Below, piece by piece: positions 43,549-52,535 of a DNA stretch of 64,000 bases. Numbering within the stretch: the first letter of the stretch is position 1; each line of letters begins with the position of its first letter. The translations under genes were made by a program, and so were the position numbers. This DNA is from Erysipelothrix tonsillarum DSM 14972. GTDB taxonomy: Bacteria; Bacillota_I; Bacilli_A; Erysipelotrichales; Erysipelotrichaceae. The DNA is taken from the NCBI RefSeq assembly GCF_000373785.1, contig NZ_KB892379.1, forward strand, positions 326,566-390,565, written 5' to 3'. The notes under the pieces were generated by a model, which had not been told where the DNA came from, did not search any database, and worked only from the letters and a program-made list of their open reading frames with translations.

Positions 43549-44073
43549 TTAATCTATTATACCACGCTTCAGCGCTTTATATTGTTTTCTTAATTTCTTT
43601 AAAGCCCAATCATAGTGTGAAGAAGTGGCACTGATAAAATAAGCACCAAGGGTTGTACTTTTTGTGAAAGGGTAAACCTTACGGTCGAAAAGTTCTTCTT
43701 GTGTGTGATTATAAATGTGGCTGACAAGATGATCGTGTGTTTGGTTAATCTCTTCGAGTGTTGTTTCAAGTGGTGTGGCTTGATATGATTCCCATATTTT
43801 ATAATTAAGCTCCGGGGTTGTTTTCCATGTATAACCTTTTCCCGGGATATCAGGCATACCGTTTTCAATAACACCAACTTGATACCATTTTTCGAGCATT
43901 TTATGCCATTCAATGAGATGACCTAACACATCTCGAAGATTATGATCACGATCTTCAAGAATAAAGGTCGCATGACGTTCTTCTTCAGTCAAGGATTCGA
44001 TATAATCCTTTAATTTTTTAAAGTTTAATTCAGCTGCTTCAAGCAGGGCTTCTTTTGTTTGTGGACGTGCCAT
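43549..44073 (-). CDS. ClbS/DfsB family four-helix protein (DUF1706)
   Basis: A 174-residue DinB-like four-helix bundle. The family signature is very clear: MARPQTKEALLEAAE at the N-terminus, NLRDVLGHLIEWHKML, KGYTWKT, and the C-terminal STTLGAYFISATSSHYDWALKKL. ClbS members detoxify the genotoxin colibactin in its producers, and DfsB is required for a deoxyfluorosugar-related trait; most chromosomal homologues have no assigned role. SD GGAGG is present. Confidence 0.93.
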   Translation of the reverse strand: MARPQTKEALLEAAELNFKKLKDYIESLTEEERHATFILEDRDHNLRDVLGHLIEWHKMLEKWYQVGVIENGMPDIPGKGYTWKTTPELNYKIWESYQATPLETTLEEINQTHDHLVSHIYNHTQEELFDRKVYPFTKSTTLGAYFISATSSHYDWALKKLRKQYKALKRGIID

Positions 44074-44126
44074 AGCATTTTCCTCCGTTTGTTAATATGA
44101 GTATAAACCCTAACATGGCGTGAGGG

Positions 44127-44849
44127 TCAAGCTTCTTCTAAATCAAGAGAAGGATGATCTTGGTCGAGCACATAAGCATTCACGGATCCGCCGAGATGCG
44201 TATTGACGAGATCTGCGAGTTTTTGTGTTGCTGCTTCAAGGTCATCACGACGTTTAGGGTCAACACATTCGATAATAAGAAAGGCGTTTGTCGTATCATC
44301 AGTTAACATGGTTCGTTGTCCATCGCGCCAATTCCAGCATCGGCAGACAGCACCTTCATCATCGACATATGCGATTTCTCCAGGCAAAGTGTTATCCGGT
44401 TCGGTATCACCTAAGGCCATAAAATGGTCGTCACCTTCAGTTTTAATTAAACGTAGGGAACCGACAAAGGTATCGATATCTTCACCGCCACAAGGAAGGC
44501 CATACATCAACGACACCGCGTTATAAATATCAACGAGAGGATTGATCGATCCGACTGTATTTCCTTTTGATACACGCTTTAAAAGCGCTTCAATCGAAAC
44601 ACGAGCACCTTTCTTCGTTTTAAATTTCTTATAGGCATCGCGCCACACGGCAATTACGTCATTTTGACTTAGAACATCTGCAGTGAGATATTGTTTAGCC
44701 ATATTATGACTATCTGCTAGCAATTGAGCAATGGCTTCATCTGCTTCGGGCGATTTGGGTTTGTTTACCGTATTATGGGCAAGAACGATACCGAAACTGG
44801 CATCCGGAAATAAAGTCCAAAAATCATCTGATATCAAAAATTTTTTCAT
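44127..44849 (-). CDS. B3/B4 domain protein (phenylalanyl-tRNA synthetase beta-like editing domain)
   Basis: A 240-residue free-standing B3/B4 domain as found in PheT, where it clears mischarged Tyr-tRNA(Phe). Characteristic segments are VSIEALLKRVSKGNTVGSINPLVDIYNAVSLMYGLPCGGEDID and PGEIAYVDDEGAVCRCWNWRDGQRTML. Cytoplasmic; likely aminoacyl-tRNA or amino-acid-related editing, not proven for the family. RBS AAGAAGG. Confidence 0.92.
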   Translation of the reverse strand: MKKFLISDDFWTLFPDASFGIVLAHNTVNKPKSPEADEAIAQLLADSHNMAKQYLTADVLSQNDVIAVWRDAYKKFKTKKGARVSIEALLKRVSKGNTVGSINPLVDIYNAVSLMYGLPCGGEDIDTFVGSLRLIKTEGDDHFMALGDTEPDNTLPGEIAYVDDEGAVCRCWNWRDGQRTMLTDDTTNAFLIIECVDPKRRDDLEAATQKLADLVNTHLGGSVNAYVLDQDHPSLDLEEA

Positions 44850-44975
44850 GTTGAATCCTTCTTTCTATAAGTTTATTATAGTTTATGAATGTGAACATCA
44901 CGAAACAAATGTATTAAAATGTCTTCTCATTGCATTGAAAATAAGAAACACTCGAATGTAAGCGTCTGTGTGAGG

Positions 44976-45452
44976 TCATAAATAGGCTACAATTTGATCA
45001 TAAGCCAAGGGAACTTGTTTCATAATATAATCTGATAAGTCACTTAAATCCTCGAAATTTGGTGTCTTAACTAAATCTACTGAAACAACATACCATTGTG
45101 GCATGTCCGCTTCCAGATTCAGCGGGGTATCTTTAAATTGATTCCAAAAATGCAGTTGAACCGGTTTGGTCGAACCCATTAACCATAATTCAAACTTCAT
45201 TTTTTTATGATTGAGTACAATTCCCATTTTTAACTTAAGTGATCGTAAGTGGTCATTATCGAAGTAAAAATAGGTATAATCCAAGTAACCATTGAGCACA
45301 TTTCGTGTTGTAAAGCACGAAGCCATGTTATTTTTGAAATTTCGTTGCAATTGGTTCATGAAATCAAGTAAAAATTTATAAGTCGCGTGTAAATCATTAC
45401 GGGTAATACAGTCTTGGTAAATGCGGATTTGATCATTGATTGATGGTTTCAT
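44976..45452 (-). CDS. Hypothetical protein, possibly DUF7000-like
   Basis: A 158-residue cytoplasmic protein. The pattern YLDYTYFYFDNDHLRSLKLKMGIVLNHKKMKFELWLMG recalls a small Bacillota family of unknown function (DUF7000), a resemblance noted from memory only. RBS AAGGAG is 7 bases from ATG. It stands alone. Confidence 0.7.
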   Translation of the reverse strand: MKPSINDQIRIYQDCITRNDLHATYKFLLDFMNQLQRNFKNNMASCFTTRNVLNGYLDYTYFYFDNDHLRSLKLKMGIVLNHKKMKFELWLMGSTKPVQLHFWNQFKDTPLNLEADMPQWYVVSVDLVKTPNFEDLSDLSDYIMKQVPLAYDQIVAYL

Positions 45453-45508
45453 ACAGATCTCCTTAGAATTTTATTATAGCATAATCATGCATAAGAGCAC
45501 TCGAGTAT

Positions 45509-45537
45509 AAAAAAAAGTCATTACCGAAGTAATGACT
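45509..45537 (-). terminator. Terminator of tRNA-Leu
   Basis: AGTCATTAC/GTAATGACT with TTCG loop (minus strand) and T8. Confidence 0.92.
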
Positions 45538-45550
45538 GTTATGTATTAAT

Positions 45551-45633
45551 TGGTGCGGGCGAGAGGACTCGAACCTCCATGCCGAAGCGCTAGATCCTAA
45601 GTCTAGTGTGTCTGCCAATTTCACCACGCCCGC
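45551..45633 (-). tRNA. tRNA-Leu (TAG)
   Basis: Class II tRNA of 83 bases with encoded CCA, acceptor GCGGGCG/CGCCCGC, anticodon loop CTTAGGA (TAG), and a short variable arm containing GCTTCGGC. Reads CUN codons. Confidence 0.95.
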
Positions 45634-45657
45634 GTATTCACTTTGTATTGCTAATAG

Positions 45658-45686
45658 ATTATAACAAGCCATTTCTAAGAAAGCAA
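45658..45686 (-). promoter_or_regulatory. Promoter of tRNA-Leu
   Basis: -35 TTGCTT and -10 TATAAT on the minus strand with 17-base spacing. Confidence 0.75.
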
Positions 45687-45758
45687 TACCCAAATTAAAG
45701 AAAAATTAAAAAAGAGTGAAAATAAAAGAAAAGCGGTTAAAAACCGCTTAAATAGTGA

Positions 45759-46523
45759 TTATACGTATACAATTTTGAGTTCTCCAAGGGTAACGTCACC
45801 GTTTAAAGTCAAGGTTGGACCATCCACTACTGTACGTCGGTGTGGATCATTCACACTTCCAAGCGTATTATCGATATTATTTATCACGTTTATGTTATAA
45901 GGTAAAAATAGTTTTACCTGTCCAAATGCGCAGTTTACATCGAGTTGTGCACCTGCGGGGTTAAAGCGTGCTTGATCAAAATAAATTGAAAGTGATGCGA
46001 AAGTATTATCAATATAGCCGCCTGTAAAATTATCCGAGCGGATGTAGCGGGTTCGATCCGTAAACAAAGCTTCGATATTTATAAAGTCCGCGTGGTCATC
46101 ATCACGGTAACGCGTACCATCGCCCGTGTGGTACTCATAATGATTGCCATCTTCATCCGTAGCATAGTTTGAGGAATGTGTTTCCTTAAATGATTCATAA
46201 TTCTTGAAATTCACTTGGTGCTTTCGACGTTTGAAAATAACCGAAAGGCCAATCGCAAGGAATGTACTTGCCCAAAATAATAACCAACCATTACCACGGA
46301 TATTGAAGTAAATGCGGTTAATCCAAAGGGCTAACGTTAAGGGATAGACAATCCCAAAAAAGTTTAACTTCGGCATATTTGAAATGGCGAAGGCAACAAG
46401 AGCTACAGTAAATGCGATTTGGAATGCATTTGGGCCGAAATTATAGAGGTTAAAAGCACTTCCAAATAGACCCAGGGCAACGAGTACTAAAACAAAACCC
46501 CAAAAATAATCCTTTTTTTTCAT
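45759..46523 (-). CDS. LiaF-like cell-envelope stress membrane protein
   Basis: A 254-residue protein with four hydrophobic helices in the first ~95 residues. A charged linker follows, then a C-terminal beta-rich domain (~160-254), as in LiaF/DUF2154 proteins; the repeated pattern DVNCAFGQVKLFLP and GDVTLGELKIVYV fits. LiaF homologues inhibit envelope-stress kinases. Here the partner is not a kinase but the LytTR regulator upstream, with a 4-base overlap. Confidence 0.82.
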   Translation of the reverse strand: MKKKDYFWGFVLVLVALGLFGSAFNLYNFGPNAFQIAFTVALVAFAISNMPKLNFFGIVYPLTLALWINRIYFNIRGNGWLLFWASTFLAIGLSVIFKRRKHQVNFKNYESFKETHSSNYATDEDGNHYEYHTGDGTRYRDDDHADFINIEALFTDRTRYIRSDNFTGGYIDNTFASLSIYFDQARFNPAGAQLDVNCAFGQVKLFLPYNINVINNIDNTLGSVNDPHRRTVVDGPTLTLNGDVTLGELKIVYV

Positions 46524-46960
46524 AACAAACTTTCCTCCTTCATACGTTGTTTGATTTGTTGGAAATACATTCGTGATACATAAATAATCTTATGACTATC
46601 GAAAAATTGAACGCTACGCGATGAAGTAATATTATGTTCAAATGAATCGATTTGATCCAAATTAACAATCGCTGACTTTGATGCGCGCATAAACGATTTC
46701 GGTAATGATGCCTCAAGTTCATAAAGCCGATAGCGTGTGCGATAAGAATTTTTGGCCGTATGAACATAAACGGCTTCGTCTTCTGTTTCAAAAAAACAGA
46801 CATCCGCAAGATCAATCATAATCTCTTTATCGCGATGGATCGCTTTAATGGATAAGGTATCGAGGGCCTGAATAAGCTTTTCGATTTGCGGTGTCATTTC
46901 ACGGCATTCGAGAATAATATCATCTTCAATCTCTGGATTAATAATAACTTTAAGCTTCAC
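46520..46960 (-). CDS. LytTR-domain DNA-binding regulator
   Basis: A 146-residue single LytTR DNA-binding protein. The N-terminal ~45 residues precede the domain (~47-140), which has CFFETEDEAVYVHT, YRLYELEASLPKSFMRASKSAIVNLDQI and ending KQRMKE. It lacks a response-regulator receiver, so it is a membrane-protein-controlled rather than phosphorylation-controlled regulator, as with known LytTR regulatory pairs. It overlaps the LiaF-like gene. Confidence 0.92.
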   Translation of the reverse strand: MKLKVIINPEIEDDIILECREMTPQIEKLIQALDTLSIKAIHRDKEIMIDLADVCFFETEDEAVYVHTAKNSYRTRYRLYELEASLPKSFMRASKSAIVNLDQIDSFEHNITSSRSVQFFDSHKIIYVSRMYFQQIKQRMKEESLL

Positions 46961-47046
46961 GGAATGTCCTCCTTACCCTATTATAAAAAATTATAAAACA
47001 AAACAAACAAAAAAAAGGTAAGATGTCATATTTGGGGGCTAAGATG

Positions 47047-47880
47047 TTATTTACGTAATGATCGTAAGAGCGCAATTTCAGTTTTATATCCATCATTGTC
47101 TTCTTGTGGTGTTTCCAGGTAAAAGGGGAGATGACGTAATTTGGGATGGTTGATGATGCGTTCAAAGGTTTCAAGACCGATCGATCCTTGACCAATCTTT
47201 TCGTGGCGGTCTTTATGAGATTTAAAAGGGTTTTTACTATCGTTTAAGTGAATTGCATGTAACTTATCCAATCCAATTACGGCATCGAAATGATCAATCA
47301 CACCATCTAAATCGTTAACGATATCATACCCAGCGTCATAAATATGACATGTATCCATACAAACGCCAATTTTTTCCTTAACGGTTACTTTTTCAATGAT
47401 TGCTGCTATTTCTTCAAACGTGCGCCCCACTTCAGTTCCTTTTCCAGCCATGGTTTCTAACAACACAATTGTTTCTTGGGCGGGATCCAAGACACGATTC
47501 AACATATCAGAGATCATTACAATCGCGGGTTCGACCCCTTGACCAACATGACTTCCAGGATGGAAATTATAAAGGCTTCCTTTAATATGGCTCATCCGTG
47601 ATAAGTCATCGACCATCAATTCTTCAGCATAATCCCGTGTGTAATCTTTGTTGCTGCATGGATTCATCGTGTAGGGGGCATGCGCGAGAATGTGTTTAAA
47701 ATCATGTTGCTCAATCATGACATTGAGATTATGCAAATCTTCAAGGTTTAAAGGCTTTGCTTTACCACCACGAGGACTTCGTGTAAAAAACTGAAATGTA
47801 TTGGCATCAATACGGAGTGCTTCATCACCCATTGCTTGATAACCTTTCGCAAATGAGAGATGACAACCGAGATAAAACAT
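47047..47880 (-). CDS. nfo: Endonuclease IV (AP endonuclease)
   Basis: A 277-residue TIM-barrel enzyme that cuts abasic sites in DNA. Zinc ligands are in conserved blocks: [36 protein letters not shown] and [28 protein letters not shown]. Length is normal, SD AAGGAGG. Confidence 0.96.
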   Translation of the reverse strand: MFYLGCHLSFAKGYQAMGDEALRIDANTFQFFTRSPRGGKAKPLNLEDLHNLNVMIEQHDFKHILAHAPYTMNPCSNKDYTRDYAEELMVDDLSRMSHIKGSLYNFHPGSHVGQGVEPAIVMISDMLNRVLDPAQETIVLLETMAGKGTEVGRTFEEIAAIIEKVTVKEKIGVCMDTCHIYDAGYDIVNDLDGVIDHFDAVIGLDKLHAIHLNDSKNPFKSHKDRHEKIGQGSIGLETFERIINHPKLRHLPFYLETPQEDNDGYKTEIALLRSLRK

Positions 47881-47999
47881 AAAAATTCCTCCTTATATAT
47901 ATGAATATCCTAACAAGAACATTCTCGGACTACAATCGTAAAGCAAATAACTATACATTTTTGAGTGTTATTGGTAATCTAATTCTAAGAGGTGATTGC

Positions 48000-48521
48000 A
48001 TGGAATTAACAGATAAACGAATTCTGACAGTCGTAAGTAATGATTTTGATGACTTGGAATTGTGGTACCCTATCCTCAGATTGCGTGAGGCAGGGGCGCG
48101 TGTTGATATTGCAGGAGAGGTAGCTGGTCTAACATATCAAGGAAAATTTGGCTTGAGTGTTGTGAGTGATGCATCGTTTGATACAGTCGATATTACACAA
48201 TATGATGGTATCGTAATACCAGGTGGATGGGCTCCGGATTATTTGAGACGCCTGGAACCAGTTCTTGAGTTTGTGCGCTACATGGATGCACATCAAAAAG
48301 TTATTGGACAAATATGTCATGCTGGTTGGGTACTTTCTTCTGCGGGGATTTTGGCAGGAAAGACGGTTACAAGTACACCAGGGATTAAGCATGATCTCAT
48401 GTATGCTGGAGCGCATTGGGTTGATGAACCTGCAGTGCGTGATGGACATGTTGTATCAGGTCGCCGACCACCGGATTTACCAATCTACCTTCCTTTATTA
48501 ATTGAAGCACTTAAAGACTGA
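48000..48521 (+). CDS. DJ-1/PfpI family protein
   Basis: A 173-residue class I glutamine amidotransferase-like protein. The reactive Cys106 in the nucleophile elbow GQICHAG, Glu20 and the IVIPGGWAPDYLR motif place it in the PfpI/DJ-1 group (chaperone, glyoxalase or deglycase in various members). ATG at 48000 with AGAGGTGA; the open frame upstream to 47901 lacks a ribosome site. Confidence 0.9.
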   Translation: MELTDKRILTVVSNDFDDLELWYPILRLREAGARVDIAGEVAGLTYQGKFGLSVVSDASFDTVDITQYDGIVIPGGWAPDYLRRLEPVLEFVRYMDAHQKVIGQICHAGWVLSSAGILAGKTVTSTPGIKHDLMYAGAHWVDEPAVRDGHVVSGRRPPDLPIYLPLLIEALKD

Positions 48522-48542
48522 TCTCTGATCCGTCTTTTTTTT
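48513..48542 (+). terminator. Terminator after the DJ-1/PfpI gene
   Basis: AAAGAC/GTCTTT with inner ATC/GAT and a T-run; the stop codon lies in the stem. Confidence 0.75.
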
Positions 48543-48790
48543 AGTTAGGGCTGTTTAAATAAAAACGGGAAGAATATTTGTGGCAATGATAATCTTGGCT
48601 CGATATAGCCGAATCTTGCCTTTAAAGTACTAACAAAATTGATATTAAGGTTAGAATATTATCGATTGTCATTAAAATAGACGGATTTAATCCAAAGAAC
48701 ACTAAAAAAACACACTCCAAAAGAGCAATATAGTGTTACATCGCGAATAATAGTTTGTGAAAACTGGCGCGAGAAGGAAAAGACTTGTCT
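48543..48790. other. Gene-free region upstream of pflB
   Basis: No open frame and no recognisable structured RNA. Short palindromic pieces occur, none of which fit the Rex or Fnr consensus well enough to call. Confidence 0.5.
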
Positions 48791-48820
48791 TTGAACAAAG
48801 TTCACTTAACAGTGTATATT
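48791..48820 (+). promoter_or_regulatory. Candidate distal promoter P1 of pflB
   Basis: -35 TTGAAC (48791-48796), 18-base spacer, -10 TATATT (48815-48820). Confidence 0.35.
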
Positions 48821-48962
48821 TTCCATTTTGAACCGAGAGTTTTGATTTTGTGAAAAAAGTCTGTGAATTCTCAAACTAGTTGGTTTTTGAGCAATTAAGA
48901 ACAAGTGTATACATGAACAAGCAAAAAAAGGATGTGAAAAATAAAACGTATTGTACTAAGTT

Positions 48963-48971
48963 TGATATAAT
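48963..48971 (+). promoter_or_regulatory. Candidate proximal promoter P2 of pflB (extended -10)
   Basis: TGATATAAT: TGn extension followed by a perfect TATAAT, about 60 bases before the pflB ATG. -35 is poor. Confidence 0.5.
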
Positions 48972-49029
48972 AAGCGTGTAATACAAATAAGATATTGGGA
49001 ATCAAACCCGAGAATAAGGAGGTATCTTA

Positions 49030-51267
49030 ATGTATAATCAATGGAAAGGCTTCAAAGGAAGCTATTGGAAAGAAAACATTGATACTCGTGATTTTATTAA
49101 ACATAACTACACAGAGTATACTGGCAATGACGAATTTCTAGAAGGACCAACTCAAAATACGTTGGATCTTATGGAACAACTTGAGGAAATGAATGCTGTA
49201 CAACGTGAAAAAGCTGGCGTTTACAACATGGATACAAAAATTGTATCAACCGTAAGTTCACACGGTCCTGGTTACATGAACAAGGAAAAAGAACAAATTG
49301 TTGGTTTTCAAACTGATGAACCACTAAAACAAGCATTTATTCCATTTGGTGGAATTGGTATGGCTGTTAAAGCTCTTGAAAGCAATGGTTATGAACCAGA
49401 TGAAGAGTTAGTACACATCTTTACAAAATGGCGCAAGACACATAACCAAGGTGTTTTCGATGTTTATACACCAGAAATGCGTGCAGCACGTAAGAACAAG
49501 ATCATTACAGGTCTTCCAGATGCTTACGGACGTGGACGTATTATCGGTGATTACCGTCGTATCGCTCTTTACGGTATCGACCGTCTTGTAGCAGGTAAGA
49601 AAAATGACTTAGCACATGCTGGATACAAAACAATGACTGACGACGTAATTCGTTTACGTGAAGAAATCAGTGACCAAATCCGTGCATTAGCTGAAATCAA
49701 AGAAATGGCTGCTTCATATGGTTATGATATTTCACAACCAGCTGAAAATGCTAAGGAAGCAGTTCAATGGTTATACTTTGGTTACTTAGCAGCAATCAAA
49801 GAAAATAACGGTGCTGCTATGTCAATCGGACGTATCTCAGCATTCCTTGATATCTATATCCAACGTGACTTAGATAATGGCGTGATTAATGAAAAAGAAG
49901 CTCAAGAACTTATTGACCACTTAGTTATGAAACTACGTATGGTTAAATTTGCACGTACACCTGAATATAATGCATTATTCAGTGGTTACCCAATCTGGGC
50001 TACATTATCAATCGCTGGTATGGGATTTGATGGACGTTCACTAGTAACAAAAACAGACTTCCGTTTACTTCATACACTTATTAACATGGGACCTTCACCA
50101 GAACCAAACTTAACAGTTCTTTACTGTAAAGAATTACCAGAAGGATTCCGTACATTTGCTTCACGCGTAGCAATCGAAACATCTTCAATTCAATTTGAAA
50201 ATGATACATTACTTCGTGAAAAATGGGGTTCAGATGATGTTGCTATCGCATGCTGTGTATCAGCAACTGTTGTTGGTAAAGATATGCAATTCTTCGGAGC
50301 ACGTGCTAACTTAATTAAATGTTTACTTTATGCAATCAACGGTGGTGTTGATGAAGTAACCAAAGCACAAGTTGGACCACGTTTACGCCCAATTACATCA
50401 GAATACTTAAACTTTGATGAAGTTAAAATCGCTTACCAAGACATGATGGACTGGTTAGCAGAATTATATGTAAATACACTAAACTCAATTCACTACATGC
50501 ACGATAAATACGCTTATGAAAAAGCACAACTTGCATTAATGGATTCAGATCTTAAACGTACTTTTGCAACAGGGATTGCAGGTATTTCACACGTTGCTGA
50601 CTCCTTATCAGCAATCAAATACGCTAAGGTTAAGACTATCCGTGACGAAAAAGGTTTAGTTGTAGATTATGAAGTCGAAGGAGACTTCCCTAAATATGGT
50701 AATGATGATGACCGTGCAGATGATCTTGCAAACTGGGCATTACAATACTTCATGGGACAAATCAAACGTCACCATACATACCGTAACTCACGTCCTACAT
50801 TAAGCTTATTAACCATTACATCAAACGTTGTTTATGGTAAAGCAACAGGTAATACACCTGATGGTCGTGGACAAGGTGTTCCTTTAGCACCAGGTGCTAA
50901 CCCATCATACGGCGCAGAAAAGAATGGTTTATTAGCTTCATTGAACTCAACAGCTAAATTAGACTATAACTGTGCACTAGATGGTATCTCAAATACACAA
51001 ACAATTGCTCCTATTGCAATGGGTAAAACTTCTGAAGAACGTATCGTAAACCTTCGTGGAATTATGGACGGATACTTCGCACAAGGTGCTTACCACTTAA
51101 ACGTTAACGTATTTGACAACGCACTTCTTGAAGATGCTATGGCTAATCCATTGAAATACCCTAACTTAACAATTCGTGTATCAGGTTATGCTGTTCGTTT
51201 CGTAGAACTTACAAAAGAACAACAACTTGATGTTCTTATGAGAACTGCACACGAAAGAACTGTTTAA
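49030..51267 (+). CDS. pflB: Formate C-acetyltransferase (pyruvate formate-lyase)
   Basis: A 745-residue glycyl-radical enzyme that splits pyruvate into acetyl-CoA and formate. Catalytic Cys-Cys lies in [11 protein letters not shown]; the glycyl radical is Gly719 in [18 protein letters not shown]. Codon choice is noticeably uniform (high-expression type). The activase gene pflA is not adjacent. The formate made can feed Fhs at 19.7 kb. Confidence 0.98.
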   Translation: MYNQWKGFKGSYWKENIDTRDFIKHNYTEYTGNDEFLEGPTQNTLDLMEQLEEMNAVQREKAGVYNMDTKIVSTVSSHGPGYMNKEKEQIVGFQTDEPLKQAFIPFGGIGMAVKALESNGYEPDEELVHIFTKWRKTHNQGVFDVYTPEMRAARKNKIITGLPDAYGRGRIIGDYRRIALYGIDRLVAGKKNDLAHAGYKTMTDDVIRLREEISDQIRALAEIKEMAASYGYDISQPAENAKEAVQWLYFGYLAAIKENNGAAMSIGRISAFLDIYIQRDLDNGVINEKEAQELIDHLVMKLRMVKFARTPEYNALFSGYPIWATLSIAGMGFDGRSLVTKTDFRLLHTLINMGPSPEPNLTVLYCKELPEGFRTFASRVAIETSSIQFENDTLLREKWGSDDVAIACCVSATVVGKDMQFFGARANLIKCLLYAINGGVDEVTKAQVGPRLRPITSEYLNFDEVKIAYQDMMDWLAELYVNTLNSIHYMHDKYAYEKAQLALMDSDLKRTFATGIAGISHVADSLSAIKYAKVKTIRDEKGLVVDYEVEGDFPKYGNDDDRADDLANWALQYFMGQIKRHHTYRNSRPTLSLLTITSNVVYGKATGNTPDGRGQGVPLAPGANPSYGAEKNGLLASLNSTAKLDYNCALDGISNTQTIAPIAMGKTSEERIVNLRGIMDGYFAQGAYHLNVNVFDNALLEDAMANPLKYPNLTIRVSGYAVRFVELTKEQQLDVLMRTAHERTV

Positions 51268-51312
51268 TTTATAATTTATTAAACATGATTCAAATCAAAT
51301 TGAGATGAGTCC

Positions 51313-51365
51313 AAAAAATCACGCATTCGAATGCTCTATGAGTATTTGAAGTGCGTGATTTTTTT
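51313..51365 (+). terminator. Terminator of pflB
   Basis: AAAATCACGCA/TGCGTGATTTT outer stem with an imperfect inner extension and T-run. Confidence 0.82.
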
Positions 51366-51372
51366 GTATTGA

Positions 51373-51402
51373 AAAAGGCATCGTTTGAAGTGGATGCCTT
51401 TT
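51373..51402 (-). terminator. Terminator of the lactonase gene
   Basis: AAAAGGCATC/GATGCCTTTT with 10-base loop; it lies before the stop of the minus-strand gene. Confidence 0.8.
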
Positions 51403-51415
51403 CTATAAGATATAA

Positions 51416-52378
51416 TTATGGGATAAAGATAACTGCTACACATTCTGGAGCATAGACGTTTGATTGAAGTAACGTGAGTGTTCCAGAAAAAGGATCGCGT
51501 GCGTAAAGCGTGAGATTATGAGTGTCACGATTTGCGCAAACGAGATGCTTATTGTCAGGACTCAATGCAAAATCACGTGGGTGGGCACCATAACTTGAAA
51601 TATTTTGAATAAACTCAAGTTTTAAACCATTACTACTGATTTTAAAGACACTGATTGAATCATGGCCACGATTTGAAACGTATAGGTTTTTCCCATCGGC
51701 TGAGATGCGAATTGCAGCTGCCGAACGTATCGCATCGGAATCAGGTAATGCATCGTATGTTCCGTGTTCAATAAAGTCAAAGCCATCATCTTCAAGAACT
51801 GTAACATGACAGGTATGTTCCGAGAAAAGATATAGAATTGGTAGGTCTGGATGAAAGGCTAAGTGACGCGGTCCTGAGCCAGATGGTGCTTTGTAAGTTG
51901 CAATTTCATTCATTAGTTCATATTTGCGTACAGTATCTAAACCTAAGTCACAAACATAAACAAACTCTGTACCCGGTTTTTTGTTTACAAAGTGAGCGTG
52001 CGATCCATCTTTGTATTCTATTTTTTTAAAAACTTGGTGATTTTTATAAACATTGACCCGTCCTTTATGATAATTCGCATCATAAATTTGATCTTCTGGT
52101 TCATCATAGGCAACGTAACATGGCGCTGGTCCTGCTTCAACAAATGTTTCAAGAAGCTTTGTTTCACTGCCTTGATACTTCCATGTCGCAATACCGGCAC
52201 CTTCATCATTTTGATAAACACTATAAAGTGTTTGCGTTGATGCATTGAAGTCGAGGTAGGTTGGATTCCCCGCTTTTGCAATAAGTGTAAGGTTTTCTAA
52301 TTGGTCATGATTTAAATCAATTTCATAGATTCCTTCGCTTTCAGATTTTGTGTAAGTTCCAAGTAAAATTTTCGTCAT
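51416..52378 (-). CDS. Lactonase, 7-bladed beta-propeller (6-phosphogluconolactonase type)
   Basis: A 320-residue beta-propeller of the lactonase family (Pgl/YkgB). The start ILLGTYTKSESEGIY, the mid GSGPRHLAFHPD and later VSNRGHDSISVF, then GAHPRDFALSPDNKHLVCANRDTHNLTLY are characteristic. It hydrolyses 6-phosphogluconolactone or a similar sugar lactone. SD AAGGAGG. It is read away from the GH4 gene, whose promoter region it faces. Confidence 0.9.
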   Translation of the reverse strand: MTKILLGTYTKSESEGIYEIDLNHDQLENLTLIAKAGNPTYLDFNASTQTLYSVYQNDEGAGIATWKYQGSETKLLETFVEAGPAPCYVAYDEPEDQIYDANYHKGRVNVYKNHQVFKKIEYKDGSHAHFVNKKPGTEFVYVCDLGLDTVRKYELMNEIATYKAPSGSGPRHLAFHPDLPILYLFSEHTCHVTVLEDDGFDFIEHGTYDALPDSDAIRSAAAIRISADGKNLYVSNRGHDSISVFKISSNGLKLEFIQNISSYGAHPRDFALSPDNKHLVCANRDTHNLTLYARDPFSGTLTLLQSNVYAPECVAVIFIP

Positions 52379-52485
52379 AAAAGCCTCCTTAATAAATTAT
52401 ACCATAAGACCTTGGTATTTTATTTCACACTTCAAAGGGAATTGTAGTGTTATATGAAACTTCTAATCAATTTCTGTATAAGCGT

Positions 52486-52514
52486 TTGCGACTGATTGGA
52501 AATATCGATACAAT
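52486..52514 (+). promoter_or_regulatory. Promoter of the GH4 gene
   Basis: -35 TTGCGA, 17-base spacer, -10 TACAAT. Confidence 0.55.
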
Positions 52515-52535
52515 AAACCTATACAGGAGGCTATC

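Noticed and set aside
45463..45693. 76-codon frame on the minus strand
   Set aside because: It is tRNA-Leu with its promoter and terminator read as protein.
48770..48870. TTGTGAAAA strings before pflB as Rex sites
   Set aside because: The second half of the TTGTGAA-N4-TTCACAA palindrome is missing in each case.
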